Notes under the pieces: generated by a model
The model's database searches: none
What the model saw: only the letters and a program-made list of their open reading frames with translations
What the model was told of the DNA's origin: nothing
Position numbers and translations under genes: made by a program
NCBI GenBank assembly: GCA_027485235.1
Contig: JAIXRJ010000015.1
Coordinates: 1 to 64,000, forward strand
DNA from: Comamonadaceae bacterium
GTDB lineage: Bacteria; Pseudomonadota; Gammaproteobacteria; Burkholderiales; Burkholderiaceae_C
DNA length: 64,000 nt
Reading direction: 5' to 3'
In this document: positions 51,035 through 58,827 of the stretch, piece by piece
How the letters are laid out: every line of letters starts with the position of its first letter
Numbering within the stretch: the first letter of the stretch is position 1

Positions 51035-52783
51035 TCAATGGTTGTCTTTGGGCACGGCCGAGCCGCGCTGGCCGACCAAAAAGTCCATGTCTGCGCCTTC
51101 GTCGGCTTGCAGCACATGGTCAATGTAGAGCTTCCAGTAGCCCGAGTTCATGGCGGGGGCGGGCTTTTCCCAAAGGGCCAAGCGCTTGGCCAGCTCTTCG
51201 TCACTGATGAGCAACTGCAGTTTGCGCTCGGGCACGTTCAGCTCAATCATGTCGCCGTTTTTCACCACGGCCAGCGGGCCACCGGCTGCGGCTTCGGGCG
51301 TGGTGTGCAGCACCACAGTGCCATAGGCCGTGCCGCTCATGCGGGCGTCTGAAATGCGCACCATGTCGGTGATGCCTTTGCGCAGCACCTTGGGCGGCAG
51401 CGGCATGTTGCCCACTTCGGCCATGCCGGGGTAGCCCTTGGGGCCGCAGTTTTTGAGCACCAAAATGCAGTTCTCGTCCACATCCAAGCTCTCGTCGTCG
51501 ATGCGTTTGTGGAAGTCGTGGCTGTCCTCAAACACCACGGCGCGCCCGGTGTGCACCATCAGTGCGGGCGTCGCCGCGCTGGGTTTGATGACCGCGCCGC
51601 GCGGGGCCAGGTTGCCGCGCAAGATGGCGATGCCGGCTTTTTCCTTGAACGGGGCTTCGAAGGTCTTGATCACACGCGGGTCATAGTTCACAGCGCCGGC
51701 GATGTTCTCGCTCACGGTCTTGCCGCTCACGGTCACGATGTCTTTGTGCAGCAGGTGCTCGATTTCCTTCATCACCACCGGCAGGCCACCGGCGTAGCAG
51801 AAGTCCTCCATCAAGTGATCGCCCGAGGGCTGCAAATTCAAGAGGCACGGCAGTTCGCTGCCCAGGCGTTCGAAATCGTCTACCGTGAGTTTGAGGCCCA
51901 AGCGGCCCGCAATCGCGATCAGGTGGATCACCGCGTTGGTCGAGCCGCCAATCGCGGCCAAGGTGCGGATGGCGTTTTCAAAAGCTTCGCGGGTCAGCAC
52001 TTGGCTGATGGTCTGGTCGGTGTGCACCATCTCGACAATGCGACGGCCGGCGTCGCGCGCCAGCACATTGCGGCGACCGTCTACCGCCGGGTAGGCGGCG
52101 TTGCCGGGCAGGCCAATGCCCAAGGCTTCGACCATGCTGGCCATGGTGCTGGCGGTGCCCATGGTCATGCAGTGGCCGTGGCTGCGGTGCATACAGCTCT
52201 CGGCTTCAAAGAAGTCGGTCAGCTTGAGCGTGCCCGCGCGCACTTGCTCGCTCATGCTCCAAACGCCGGTGCCCGAGCCGAGTTCCTGGCCCCGCCATTT
52301 GCCGTTCAGCATGGGGCCGCCTGATACACCAATGGTGGGCAGGCCCACGCTGGACGCGCCCATCAGCAAGGATGGCGTGGTTTTGTCGCAGCCCATGAGC
52401 AGCACCACGCCGTCGATGGGGTTGCCACGTATGCTTTCTTCCACGTCCATGGACGCCAGGTTTCGGTACAGCATGGCGGTGGGGCGCAGAAGCGTTTCGC
52501 CGAGCGACATCACCGGAAACTCAAGGGGGAAGCCACCGGCCTCGTACACACCGATCTTGACCTGCTCGGCCAAGGTGCGGAAGTGCGAGTTGCAGGGCGT
52601 CAATTCGCTGAAGGTGTTGCAGATGCCAATGACCGGTCGACCGTCGAATTGGTCATGCGGCACGCCTTTGCCCTTGACCCAGCTGCGGTAAGCAAAGCCG
52701 TCGCGGTCCTGGCGGCCAAACCATTGCTGGCTGCGCAGTTCTTCGGGTTTTTTGCGGGGTGGGCTGCCGTTGTTGTCGCTCAT
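51035..52783 (-). CDS. IlvD/Edd family dehydratase, aldonate (L-arabinonate-type) dehydratase
   Basis: 582 residues, the length of sugar-acid dehydratases of this family. The [2Fe-2S] ligands lie in ICNTFSELTPCN, LLMGCDKTTPS and SHGHCMTMGTAS. RSQQWFGRQDRDGFAYRSW at the N-terminus is typical of L-arabinonate/D-xylonate/D-galactonate dehydratases and not of IlvD. The phosphate-binding sites of Edd are absent, so the substrate is a free acid, and the product is a 2-keto-3-deoxy acid. It heads a two-gene minus-strand unit with the DenD-like gene and has a FadR-type operator within its promoter. Five- or six-carbon specificity cannot be read. Confidence 0.88.
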   Translation of the reverse strand: MSDNNGSPPRKKPEELRSQQWFGRQDRDGFAYRSWVKGKGVPHDQFDGRPVIGICNTFSELTPCNSHFRTLAEQVKIGVYEAGGFPLEFPVMSLGETLLRPTAMLYRNLASMDVEESIRGNPIDGVVLLMGCDKTTPSLLMGASSVGLPTIGVSGGPMLNGKWRGQELGSGTGVWSMSEQVRAGTLKLTDFFEAESCMHRSHGHCMTMGTASTMASMVEALGIGLPGNAAYPAVDGRRNVLARDAGRRIVEMVHTDQTISQVLTREAFENAIRTLAAIGGSTNAVIHLIAIAGRLGLKLTVDDFERLGSELPCLLNLQPSGDHLMEDFCYAGGLPVVMKEIEHLLHKDIVTVSGKTVSENIAGAVNYDPRVIKTFEAPFKEKAGIAILRGNLAPRGAVIKPSAATPALMVHTGRAVVFEDSHDFHKRIDDESLDVDENCILVLKNCGPKGYPGMAEVGNMPLPPKVLRKGITDMVRISDARMSGTAYGTVVLHTTPEAAAGGPLAVVKNGDMIELNVPERKLQLLISDEELAKRLALWEKPAPAMNSGYWKLYIDHVLQADEGADMDFLVGQRGSAVPKDNH

Positions 52784-52825
52784 GGGGTGTCTCCAGTCCA
52801 GGGTCTATAAGTCCAATAACTCAAA

Positions 52826-52853
52826 ATACTATCGTATGACGATTAAAAAACAA
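52826..52853 (-). promoter_or_regulatory. Dehydratase promoter with FadR-type operator
   Basis: On the minus strand: -35 TTGTTT (52848-52853), 16-nt spacer and -10 TAGTAT (52826-52831). The palindrome ATCGT-ATG-ACGAT (52831-52843) fills most of the spacer, a classical repressor position. Its core TCGT-N3-ACGA fits the TNGT-N3-ACNA pattern of FadR-subfamily GntR regulators. Confidence 0.6.
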
Positions 52854-52943
52854 GCGGGTCTTGTAAAGCCAGCGACATGCGGGCACACAGCTGACGCCAA
52901 CATGACTTTTCGAGGGTTTTCCCGAGTCGCAAGTTCAAGTTCA

Positions 52944-52956
52944 ATCATCATATGAT
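52944..52956. promoter_or_regulatory. Second FadR-type palindrome, before the regulator gene
   Basis: ATCAT-CAT-ATGAT has the same 5-3-5 geometry and similar half-sites as the palindrome at 52831-52843, and includes a -10-like TATGAT (52951-52956). It lies 22 bp before the regulator ATG, suggesting autorepression. Confidence 0.5.
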
Positions 52957-52977
52957 AAGGACAGAGCCGCCATCGCC

Positions 52978-53799
52978 ATGACCAAAAATTTTCACAGACA
53001 CACCCTCGACTTGTTGGGTCACGCCATCTTGTCGGGCCGCTATGCGGTGGGCGCGAGCTTGCCGCCTGAGCCCTTGCTGTGCGAAGAATTCGGCGTGAGC
53101 CGCACCGTGGTGCGCGAGGCCATCAAGTCCTTGGTGGCCAAAGGTTTGTTGTTCACTGGCCCCAAGGTTGGCACCCGTGTGCTGCCTGATGCCGACTGGA
53201 ATTGGTTTGATCCCGACGTGGTGGCCTGGCAAGCCGAATGTGGCCTGACACCTGAGTTTTTGAAAGACCTGCAAGAGTTGCGCAGGGTGGTGGAACCTGC
53301 CGCTGTGCGTTTGGCGGCCGAGCGTGCCACAAGCGAAGACATTGTCCAGATCGAAGCCGCCTTTGCCGGCATGAAAAAAGCGGTGGAGGAGGGCGGCGAT
53401 TACGTCACCTACGACATGCGTTTTCACCAAGGTTTGTTGCAGGCCTCGCACAACCGCATGCTGGTGCAAATGAGCAAGGCCCTCAACGCTTTGCTGCGCA
53501 CCAGTTTTGAAATTTCCACCCGCATCAAGGACGGCCCGAAAAATTCGTTGCCGCTGCACCGTGCCGTGCTCAACGCCGTGATCGCGCGCGAGCCTGCCAA
53601 AGCCGAGCGCGCCATCGTGGTCTTGATCGAGGGAGCCAAAGACGACATCGACTTGGTGCTGTCCACTCGCAAAAAACTGCCGGTGGTTTCAGGGCTGGCC
53701 ACACCGATCAAGACCCAAACCAAAGCCAAAGCCCTGGCTCACACCACTTCCAAAATGAACATTTCAAAATCTGGGGCTGCACTTGCACAAAATCATTGA
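52978..53799 (+). CDS. FadR-subfamily GntR transcriptional regulator
   Basis: 273 residues. The N-terminal winged helix is ILSGRYAVGASLPPEPLLCEE followed by FGVSRTVVREAIKSLVAKGL. The FCD ligand domain (about residues 90-235) has the metal or effector residues in RTSFEISTR and HRAVLNAVI (His near 198). The last 35 residues are a low-complexity Lys/Thr/Ala/Ser tail outside the family fold. FadR-type regulators of this kind commonly bind a sugar acid. It is divergent from the dehydratase unit and overlaps the first TRAP gene by 17 bp, so it very likely controls both directions through the two palindromes. Confidence 0.9.
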   Translation: MTKNFHRHTLDLLGHAILSGRYAVGASLPPEPLLCEEFGVSRTVVREAIKSLVAKGLLFTGPKVGTRVLPDADWNWFDPDVVAWQAECGLTPEFLKDLQELRRVVEPAAVRLAAERATSEDIVQIEAAFAGMKKAVEEGGDYVTYDMRFHQGLLQASHNRMLVQMSKALNALLRTSFEISTRIKDGPKNSLPLHRAVLNAVIAREPAKAERAIVVLIEGAKDDIDLVLSTRKKLPVVSGLATPIKTQTKAKALAHTTSKMNISKSGAALAQNH

Positions 53800-54364
53800 T
53801 CTCTTTTTCAAACTGCTGGAATTTCTGGTGGTGGTTTGCCTTGTGGCCATGGTCATCATGGTCTTTGGCAATGTCGTGATGCGTTACGGTTTCAATTCGG
53901 GCATCTCGATCTCGGACGAGATGTCGCGTTACTGCTTCATCTGGCTGACTTACCTCGGGGCCATGGTGGCCATGCGCGACAAGGGCCACTTGGGCGTGGA
54001 CACGCTGGTACGGCGTCTCTCCCTTGGCGGCAAAAAACTGTGCTTTTTCTTGAGCGAAATGATGATGCTGGGCTGCAACGTGTTGTTTTTTTGGGGCACC
54101 TGGAAGATGCACGATTTGCAAGTGACCAACGTTTCTGTCGTGGTGGGCATTTCCATGATCTGGATTTACGGCATCGGTTACGTCACGGCCGGCGTGATGG
54201 CGGTGATGAACCTCAACCAATTGCGCTTGCTGTGGACCGGTCGTTTGAAAGAGGAAGATTTGGTCATGGTGGTGGAATCTGAGGACACGGTGGTGCTGGA
54301 CGACTTGCATCCCAAAGGTGTAACACCTGGCGACATGAGCCCAGAAGTGCGGGGTCGCGCATGA
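53783..54364 (+). CDS. TRAP transporter small membrane subunit (DctQ-like), system 1
   Basis: 193 residues from a TTG start located inside the end of the regulator gene. This start is supported because the N-terminus (HKIIDLFFKLLEFLVV) aligns with the ATG-started paralogue of system 2 (KKINDLFFKLAEF). Four transmembrane helices are visible, with the conserved GNVVMRYGFNSGI and FIWLTYLGAMVAMRDKGHLGVD segments. It binds and stabilises the large permease. A hydrophilic tail of about 35 residues is longer than in typical DctQ. The stop overlaps the DctM start (ATGA). Confidence 0.9.
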   Translation: MHKIIDLFFKLLEFLVVVCLVAMVIMVFGNVVMRYGFNSGISISDEMSRYCFIWLTYLGAMVAMRDKGHLGVDTLVRRLSLGGKKLCFFLSEMMMLGCNVLFFWGTWKMHDLQVTNVSVVVGISMIWIYGIGYVTAGVMAVMNLNQLRLLWTGRLKEEDLVMVVESEDTVVLDDLHPKGVTPGDMSPEVRGRA

Positions 54365-55659
54365 CCATCGCTATTTTTGTATTCAGCTTGCTCGCTGCCA
54401 TGGCCCTGGGCATGCCCATTGCCTACGCCTTGTTGGTGTGTGGTTTGAGCCTGATGGCCTACATGGCCAGCAACGGCATGATCAATGCCTTCGACAGCCA
54501 GATTTTGGCGCAGCGTTTTGTGGATGGCGCGGACAACTTTCCCTTGCTCGCGGTGCCGTTCTTCTTGCTGGCCGGTGAGTTCATGAACGCGGGCGGTCTG
54601 AGCCGCCGCATCGTGAACCTGGCCATGGCCTGGGTTGGCCATTTCAGGGGCGGTCTGGGCTATGTGGCCGTCATGGCCGCGGTCATCATGGCGTCGCTCT
54701 CGGGTTCGGCCGTGGCCGACACGGCGGCGTTGGCGGCCTTGTTGATTCCGATGATGAAACGGGCTGGCTACAACGTGGGCCGATCGGCCGGCTTGATCGC
54801 CTCGGGCGGCATCATCGCACCGGTGATTCCGCCCTCCATTGGTTTCATCATTTTTGGTGTCGCTGCCAACGTCTCCATCACCAAATTGTTTTTGGCGGGC
54901 ATCGTGCCAGGCTTGTTGATGGGCGTGGCGATTGGCTTGACGTGGTGGTGGGTGGCCAAGCGCGAAAACGTGCAGCCGGGACCGCGCATGAAGCTGGCCG
55001 AAAAACTGCAGGCCACCCGTGAAGGCATCCTCGCTTTGGGCTTGCCGGTTTTCATCATCGGCGGCATGAAGTTTGGCGTGTTCACGCCAACCGAGGCGGC
55101 CGTGGTAGCCGCGGTGTACAGCTTTGTGGTGGGTGCTTTTGTTTACCGTGAGCTGCAATGGTCCAAACTCTATGGCTTGATCTTGACGGCCGGCAAGACC
55201 ACCTCGGTCATCATGTTTTTGGTGGCAGCGGCCATGGTGAGTGCCTGGCTGATCACGGTGGCCAACATTCCGGCCGAAGTGGCCCGCATGATGGAGCCGC
55301 TGATGGGCAACAAGACCTTGTTGATGGTCGTGCTCATGCTCTTGGTGGTGGTCGTCGGTACGGCGCTGGACTTCACACCCACGGTGCTGATCCTCACGCC
55401 CGTGCTGATGCCGCTGGTCTTGAAGGCCGGAATTGACCCTGTGTATTTTGGTGTGTTGTTCATCATGAACAATGCGATTGGCCTGATCACACCGCCCGTG
55501 GGCACCGTGCTCAACGTGGTCTGTGGTGTTGCTAAGATCAATATGGACACGGCCTTCAAGGGCGTTCTGCCTTTCTTGTGGGCACAGCTCTGTGTGCTGG
55601 CCTTGTTGGTGGCTTTCCCCGCCATCGTCCTCGTGCCCCTGAAGTGGATGTTGAGTTGA
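54361..55659 (+). CDS. TRAP transporter large permease (DctM-like), system 1
   Basis: 432 residues with about twelve helices and two helical hairpins, the sodium-driven elevator of TRAP importers. DctM hallmarks are PFFLLAGEFMNAGGLSRRIV, MASLSGSAVADTAALAALLI, PVIPPSIGFIIFGV and the C-terminal NNAIGLITPPVGTVLNV. It is strongly similar along its length to the system 2 permease at 60656-61939, except for the soluble loop near residues 200-230. It is coupled to dctQ by an ATGA overlap, with the binding protein 38 bp downstream. Confidence 0.95.
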   Translation: MTIAIFVFSLLAAMALGMPIAYALLVCGLSLMAYMASNGMINAFDSQILAQRFVDGADNFPLLAVPFFLLAGEFMNAGGLSRRIVNLAMAWVGHFRGGLGYVAVMAAVIMASLSGSAVADTAALAALLIPMMKRAGYNVGRSAGLIASGGIIAPVIPPSIGFIIFGVAANVSITKLFLAGIVPGLLMGVAIGLTWWWVAKRENVQPGPRMKLAEKLQATREGILALGLPVFIIGGMKFGVFTPTEAAVVAAVYSFVVGAFVYRELQWSKLYGLILTAGKTTSVIMFLVAAAMVSAWLITVANIPAEVARMMEPLMGNKTLLMVVLMLLVVVVGTALDFTPTVLILTPVLMPLVLKAGIDPVYFGVLFIMNNAIGLITPPVGTVLNVVCGVAKINMDTAFKGVLPFLWAQLCVLALLVAFPAIVLVPLKWMLS

Positions 55660-55697
55660 TTTCGTAACCCTGTGTGTTTTTTTTAAAGGAGACAGTC

Positions 55698-56705
55698 ATG
55701 TTGAAACGCAGAAATCTGGTAGCCCTCATCGCGGGTACTTTCCTGGTGGCATCGAGCGCCATGGCGCAGTTCGCCGATCGCAACATCAAGTTCACCAACG
55801 GTGTGAACGAAGACCACCCGGTGGGCGTGGGCGTCAAGAAAATGCAAGAAGTCTTGGCTGCCAAGACCGGCGGCAAGATGAAGATCACCGCCTTCTGGGG
55901 CGGTGCAGCCGGCGGTGACTTGCCCGCTACGCAGGCCCTGCGTGCAGGCACGCAAGAGATGGTCTGCACTTCCAGCTCGCCGCTGGTGGGCATCATCAAA
56001 GAGTTGGGTGTATTTGACTTGCCCTTCTTGTTTGCCAACGAGAAAGAAGCCGACGCTGTGTTGGACGGTGCGGCCGGCAAGTATTTCAATGCCAAACTTG
56101 AAGCGGTAGGCTTGGTGAACTTGGCTTACTGGGAAAACGGTTTCCGTAACCTGACCAACAGCAAGCGCCCTGTGACCAAGTTGGAAGACTTCGATGGTGT
56201 GAAAGTTCGCGTCATGCAGAACAACATCTTCTTGGACACTTTCAAGACCTTGGGCACCAATGCCGTGCCTATGGCCTTTGGCGAGGTGTTCACTGCCTTG
56301 GAAACCAAGACCATCGACGGCCAGGAGAACCCCTTTGTGACCATTGAAACTTCCAAATTCAATGAAGTGCAAAAGTACCTGAGTGTGACACGCCACGCCT
56401 ACACACCTTTCCTGGTGCTCTACAGCAAGAGGCTGTGGGACCAACTCAACCCGCAAGAGCAGGCCGTGTTGCGTGAAGCCGCCATGGAAGGCCAGAAAGT
56501 GCAACGTGCCGCCAACCGCGCTTTGAATGAAAAATCTTTGGCCAGCCTCAAGACCAAGGGTATGCAGGTCAATGAGGTGAGCGCAGCCGAGCAAAACCGC
56601 ATCCGTGCCAAAGTCGCTTCGGTGTACGACAAGCACAAGGACTCGATCGGTGCCGATGCCATCAAGGTGGTGCAAGACGAGCTGAAAAAAGCGCGAGGCG
56701 GTTGA
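55698..56705 (+). CDS. TRAP transporter substrate-binding protein (DctP-like), system 1
   Basis: 335 residues from the ATG at 55698, preceded by AAAGGAGA. The signal peptide is NLVALIAGTFLVASSAMA with cleavage after AMAQ. The DctP fold is shown by AYWENGFRNLTNSKRPV (the Arg-Asn pair binds the substrate carboxylate) and VRVMQNNIFLDTFKTLG. It belongs to the same general class as sugar-acid (glucuronate, galactonate, gluconate) binding proteins. It is clearly more divergent from the system 2 binding protein than the membrane subunits are from each other, so the two systems take different ligands. It is followed by a terminator. Confidence 0.92.
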   Translation: MLKRRNLVALIAGTFLVASSAMAQFADRNIKFTNGVNEDHPVGVGVKKMQEVLAAKTGGKMKITAFWGGAAGGDLPATQALRAGTQEMVCTSSSPLVGIIKELGVFDLPFLFANEKEADAVLDGAAGKYFNAKLEAVGLVNLAYWENGFRNLTNSKRPVTKLEDFDGVKVRVMQNNIFLDTFKTLGTNAVPMAFGEVFTALETKTIDGQENPFVTIETSKFNEVQKYLSVTRHAYTPFLVLYSKRLWDQLNPQEQAVLREAAMEGQKVQRAANRALNEKSLASLKTKGMQVNEVSAAEQNRIRAKVASVYDKHKDSIGADAIKVVQDELKKARGG

Positions 56706-56739
56706 CCCCTTCCGCTCAGCCTTTTTGCTGAACCCGCAA

Positions 56740-56770
56740 GCTCCACAGCCGCCCGCTGTGGGGCTTTTTT
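56740..56770 (+). terminator. Intrinsic terminator after the system 1 binding protein gene
   Basis: CCACAGC (56743-56749), loop CGCCC, GCTGTGG (56755-56761), then GGC and six T (56765-56770). It partly insulates the enolase-superfamily gene that starts 22 bp later. Confidence 0.85.
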
Positions 56771-56792
56771 AACGACCGAAATGGGTGCTGCC

Positions 56793-57983
56793 ATGAAAAT
56801 CACGCAACTTGAAACCATCCGCTTGGGTGAATTTCCCAACATCATCTGGGTGCGCCTGCACACCGACGAGGGCCTGGTGGGCCTGGGCGAAACCTTCATG
56901 GGCGCGCAAGCGGTCGAGGCCTATTTGCACGAATGGGTCGCGCCCAAACTGGTGGGGCAAGACCCACTGGCCATCGAGTCGCGCCAACGTGACATCACGG
57001 GTTACTTGGGCTGGCGCGGGTCCGGTGTCGAGACGCGTGGCAACTCGGCAGTCGATATCGCGCTGTGGGACATTTTTGGCAAAGCCGCAGGCATGCCGGT
57101 CTACACCGCCTTGGGTGGCAAGAGCCGTGACGAGATCCGCGTCTACAACACCTGCGCGGGTTACCAGTACATCCGCAGCAACGTGAACCAAACCAGCAGC
57201 AACTGGGGGCTGGGCAACAACGCTGGGCCTTACGAAGACTTGCAAGGCTTTTTGCACCGCGCCGACGAGGTGGCCGAGTCGCTGCTGAGTGAAGGCATCA
57301 CGGGCATGAAGATCTGGCCCTTCGATGTGGCCGCCGAAAAATCGCACGGCCAGTACATCAGCCCGCAAGACCTGAACACGGCGCTGGAGCCGTTCCGCAA
57401 GATCCGCAAGGCGGTGGGCGACAAGATGGACATCATGGTCGAGTTCCACAGCCTCTGGCGTTTGCCCATGGCGCAAAAGATTTCACGCGCCTTGCAAGAG
57501 TTCGACACCTTTTGGCACGAAGACGCGATCCGCATGGACAGCCTCGATTTGCTCAAGCAGTACGCGGTGGACTGCAAGGCTTTGATCTGTGCGAGTGAAA
57601 CGCTCAGCTACAAATGGGGCTTCAAGGACTACCTGCAAACCGGTGTGGCCGGTGTCGCCATGCTCGACTTGAGCTGGTGCGGGGGCCTGACCGAAGCCCG
57701 CAAGATCGCCGCCATGGCCGATGCCTGGCAGCTGCCAGTGGCCCCGCACGACTGCACTGGGCCGGTGGTGTGGGCCGCGTCCACGCACTTGTCGCTGCAC
57801 GCGCCCAATGCGCTGATTCAAGAGAGCGTGCGCGCCTTCTACACCGGCTGGTACAAAGAACTGGTGACCGAGTTGCCGCAGGTCAAGAACGGCATGATCA
57901 GCCTGAACGACAAACCGGGCTTGGGCCTGGAGTTGCTGCCCGACTTGCACAAACGACCGGATGCCGTGCTGCGCATCAGCTAA
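56793..57983 (+). CDS. Mandelate racemase-subgroup enolase superfamily enzyme (sugar-acid dehydratase candidate)
   Basis: 396 residues from the ATG at 56793. The three metal ligands are Glu217 (VEFHSLW), Glu243 (HEDAIR) and Glu269 (ASETLS), exactly 26 residues apart, as in mandelate racemase. The general-base dyad Asp292 and His319 (APHDCTGP) is at the mandelate-racemase spacing. The KxK motif is degenerate: Lys173 is kept in GMKIWPF but the second Lys is Trp. Family members dehydrate or epimerise aldonates and aldarates. Adjacent TRAP genes and the idn genes support a sugar-acid substrate, which is not identified. The second strand-bearing loop is enlarged (about 13 residues) relative to mandelate racemase. 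Confidence 0.85.
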   Translation: MKITQLETIRLGEFPNIIWVRLHTDEGLVGLGETFMGAQAVEAYLHEWVAPKLVGQDPLAIESRQRDITGYLGWRGSGVETRGNSAVDIALWDIFGKAAGMPVYTALGGKSRDEIRVYNTCAGYQYIRSNVNQTSSNWGLGNNAGPYEDLQGFLHRADEVAESLLSEGITGMKIWPFDVAAEKSHGQYISPQDLNTALEPFRKIRKAVGDKMDIMVEFHSLWRLPMAQKISRALQEFDTFWHEDAIRMDSLDLLKQYAVDCKALICASETLSYKWGFKDYLQTGVAGVAMLDLSWCGGLTEARKIAAMADAWQLPVAPHDCTGPVVWAASTHLSLHAPNALIQESVRAFYTGWYKELVTELPQVKNGMISLNDKPGLGLELLPDLHKRPDAVLRIS

Positions 57984-57985
57984 TT

Positions 57986-58009
57986 AAAAAGGGGCCGCAA
58001 GGCCCCTTT
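57986..58009. terminator. Bidirectional intrinsic terminator
   Basis: GGGGCC (57991-57996), GCAA loop, GGCCCC (58001-58006), with five A before and three T after. It lies between the convergent enolase-superfamily and SDR genes, stronger in the minus direction (five T). Confidence 0.8.
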
Positions 58010-58038
58010 GACATGGGTGTCAGGGTTGTCAAACCCGA

Positions 58039-58788
58039 TCAGCCGCGACCCACGTAAGGCATGTTGGTCGCCATCACGGTGGTGAAGAGGATGTTGGCTG
58101 ACAAGGGCAAGCGCGACATGGTCAGGAAGGTCTCGACCACGGCCGACATGTCCATGCGTGGTTCGGCTTTGATGCTGCCGTCGGCCTGGGCCACGCCTTT
58201 GGCCATGCGCTCGGTCATGTCCGAGGCCACGTTGCCAATGTCGATCTGGCCCACGGCGATGCCGAAGGCGCGGCCGTCCAGCGAGGCGGCGCGGGTCAGG
58301 CCCGAAACGGCATGCTTGGTGGCGGTGTAGGCGATCGAGCCATAGCGTGGCACGTGGGCCGAAATCGAGCCGTTGTTGATGATGCGCCCGCCCTGTGGGC
58401 TTTGTTCCTGCATCAGCTTGAAGGCGTGCGACAGGCAATAGAAGGCGCCGTGCAGGTTGACGTCCACCATGCGGCGCCAGTCGTCGCCCGTCACATCGCC
58501 AGGCAAGGTGGTGGGCAGCGAGATGCCGGCATTGTTGAACAGCAAGTCCAGGCGACCGAATTGGCTGCGGACGTTGTCAAACAAGGCCTTGACCTGTTCT
58601 TCGCTGGACACATCGGTGGGCATGGCCACAGCGTTGACGCCATGCTCACCGGCTTTTGCAAGGGTCTCTTGCAAGGCGTCTGCACGGCGACCGACCAGCA
58701 CCACGTGCCAGCCTTCTTTGAGCAAACCGAGGGCGCAGGCTTGACCAATGCCAGAGCTGGCACCTGTGACGAGGGCAATTTTTTTCAT
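58039..58788 (-). CDS. SDR family oxidoreductase
   Basis: 249 residues from the ATG at 58788. The cofactor loop is LVTGASSGIGQA, followed by LLFNNAGISLP, the catalytic Ser in NNGSISAHVP, and AYTATKHAV with Tyr-x3-Lys. The C-terminal MSRLPLSANILFTTVMATNMPYVGRG is the ending often seen in SDRs of sugar-acid operons. The preference for NADP is suggested by the GRR basic residues after strand 2. The substrate is unknown. It is the last gene of the long minus-strand unit that begins beyond the right end, 40 bp after the idnD-like gene. Confidence 0.85.
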   Translation of the reverse strand: MKKIALVTGASSGIGQACALGLLKEGWHVVLVGRRADALQETLAKAGEHGVNAVAMPTDVSSEEQVKALFDNVRSQFGRLDLLFNNAGISLPTTLPGDVTGDDWRRMVDVNLHGAFYCLSHAFKLMQEQSPQGGRIINNGSISAHVPRYGSIAYTATKHAVSGLTRAASLDGRAFGIAVGQIDIGNVASDMTERMAKGVAQADGSIKAEPRMDMSAVVETFLTMSRLPLSANILFTTVMATNMPYVGRG

Positions 58789-58827
58789 GGCTGTCTCTTT
58801 CAATAAATGCAAAAACTGGCGTGATTT

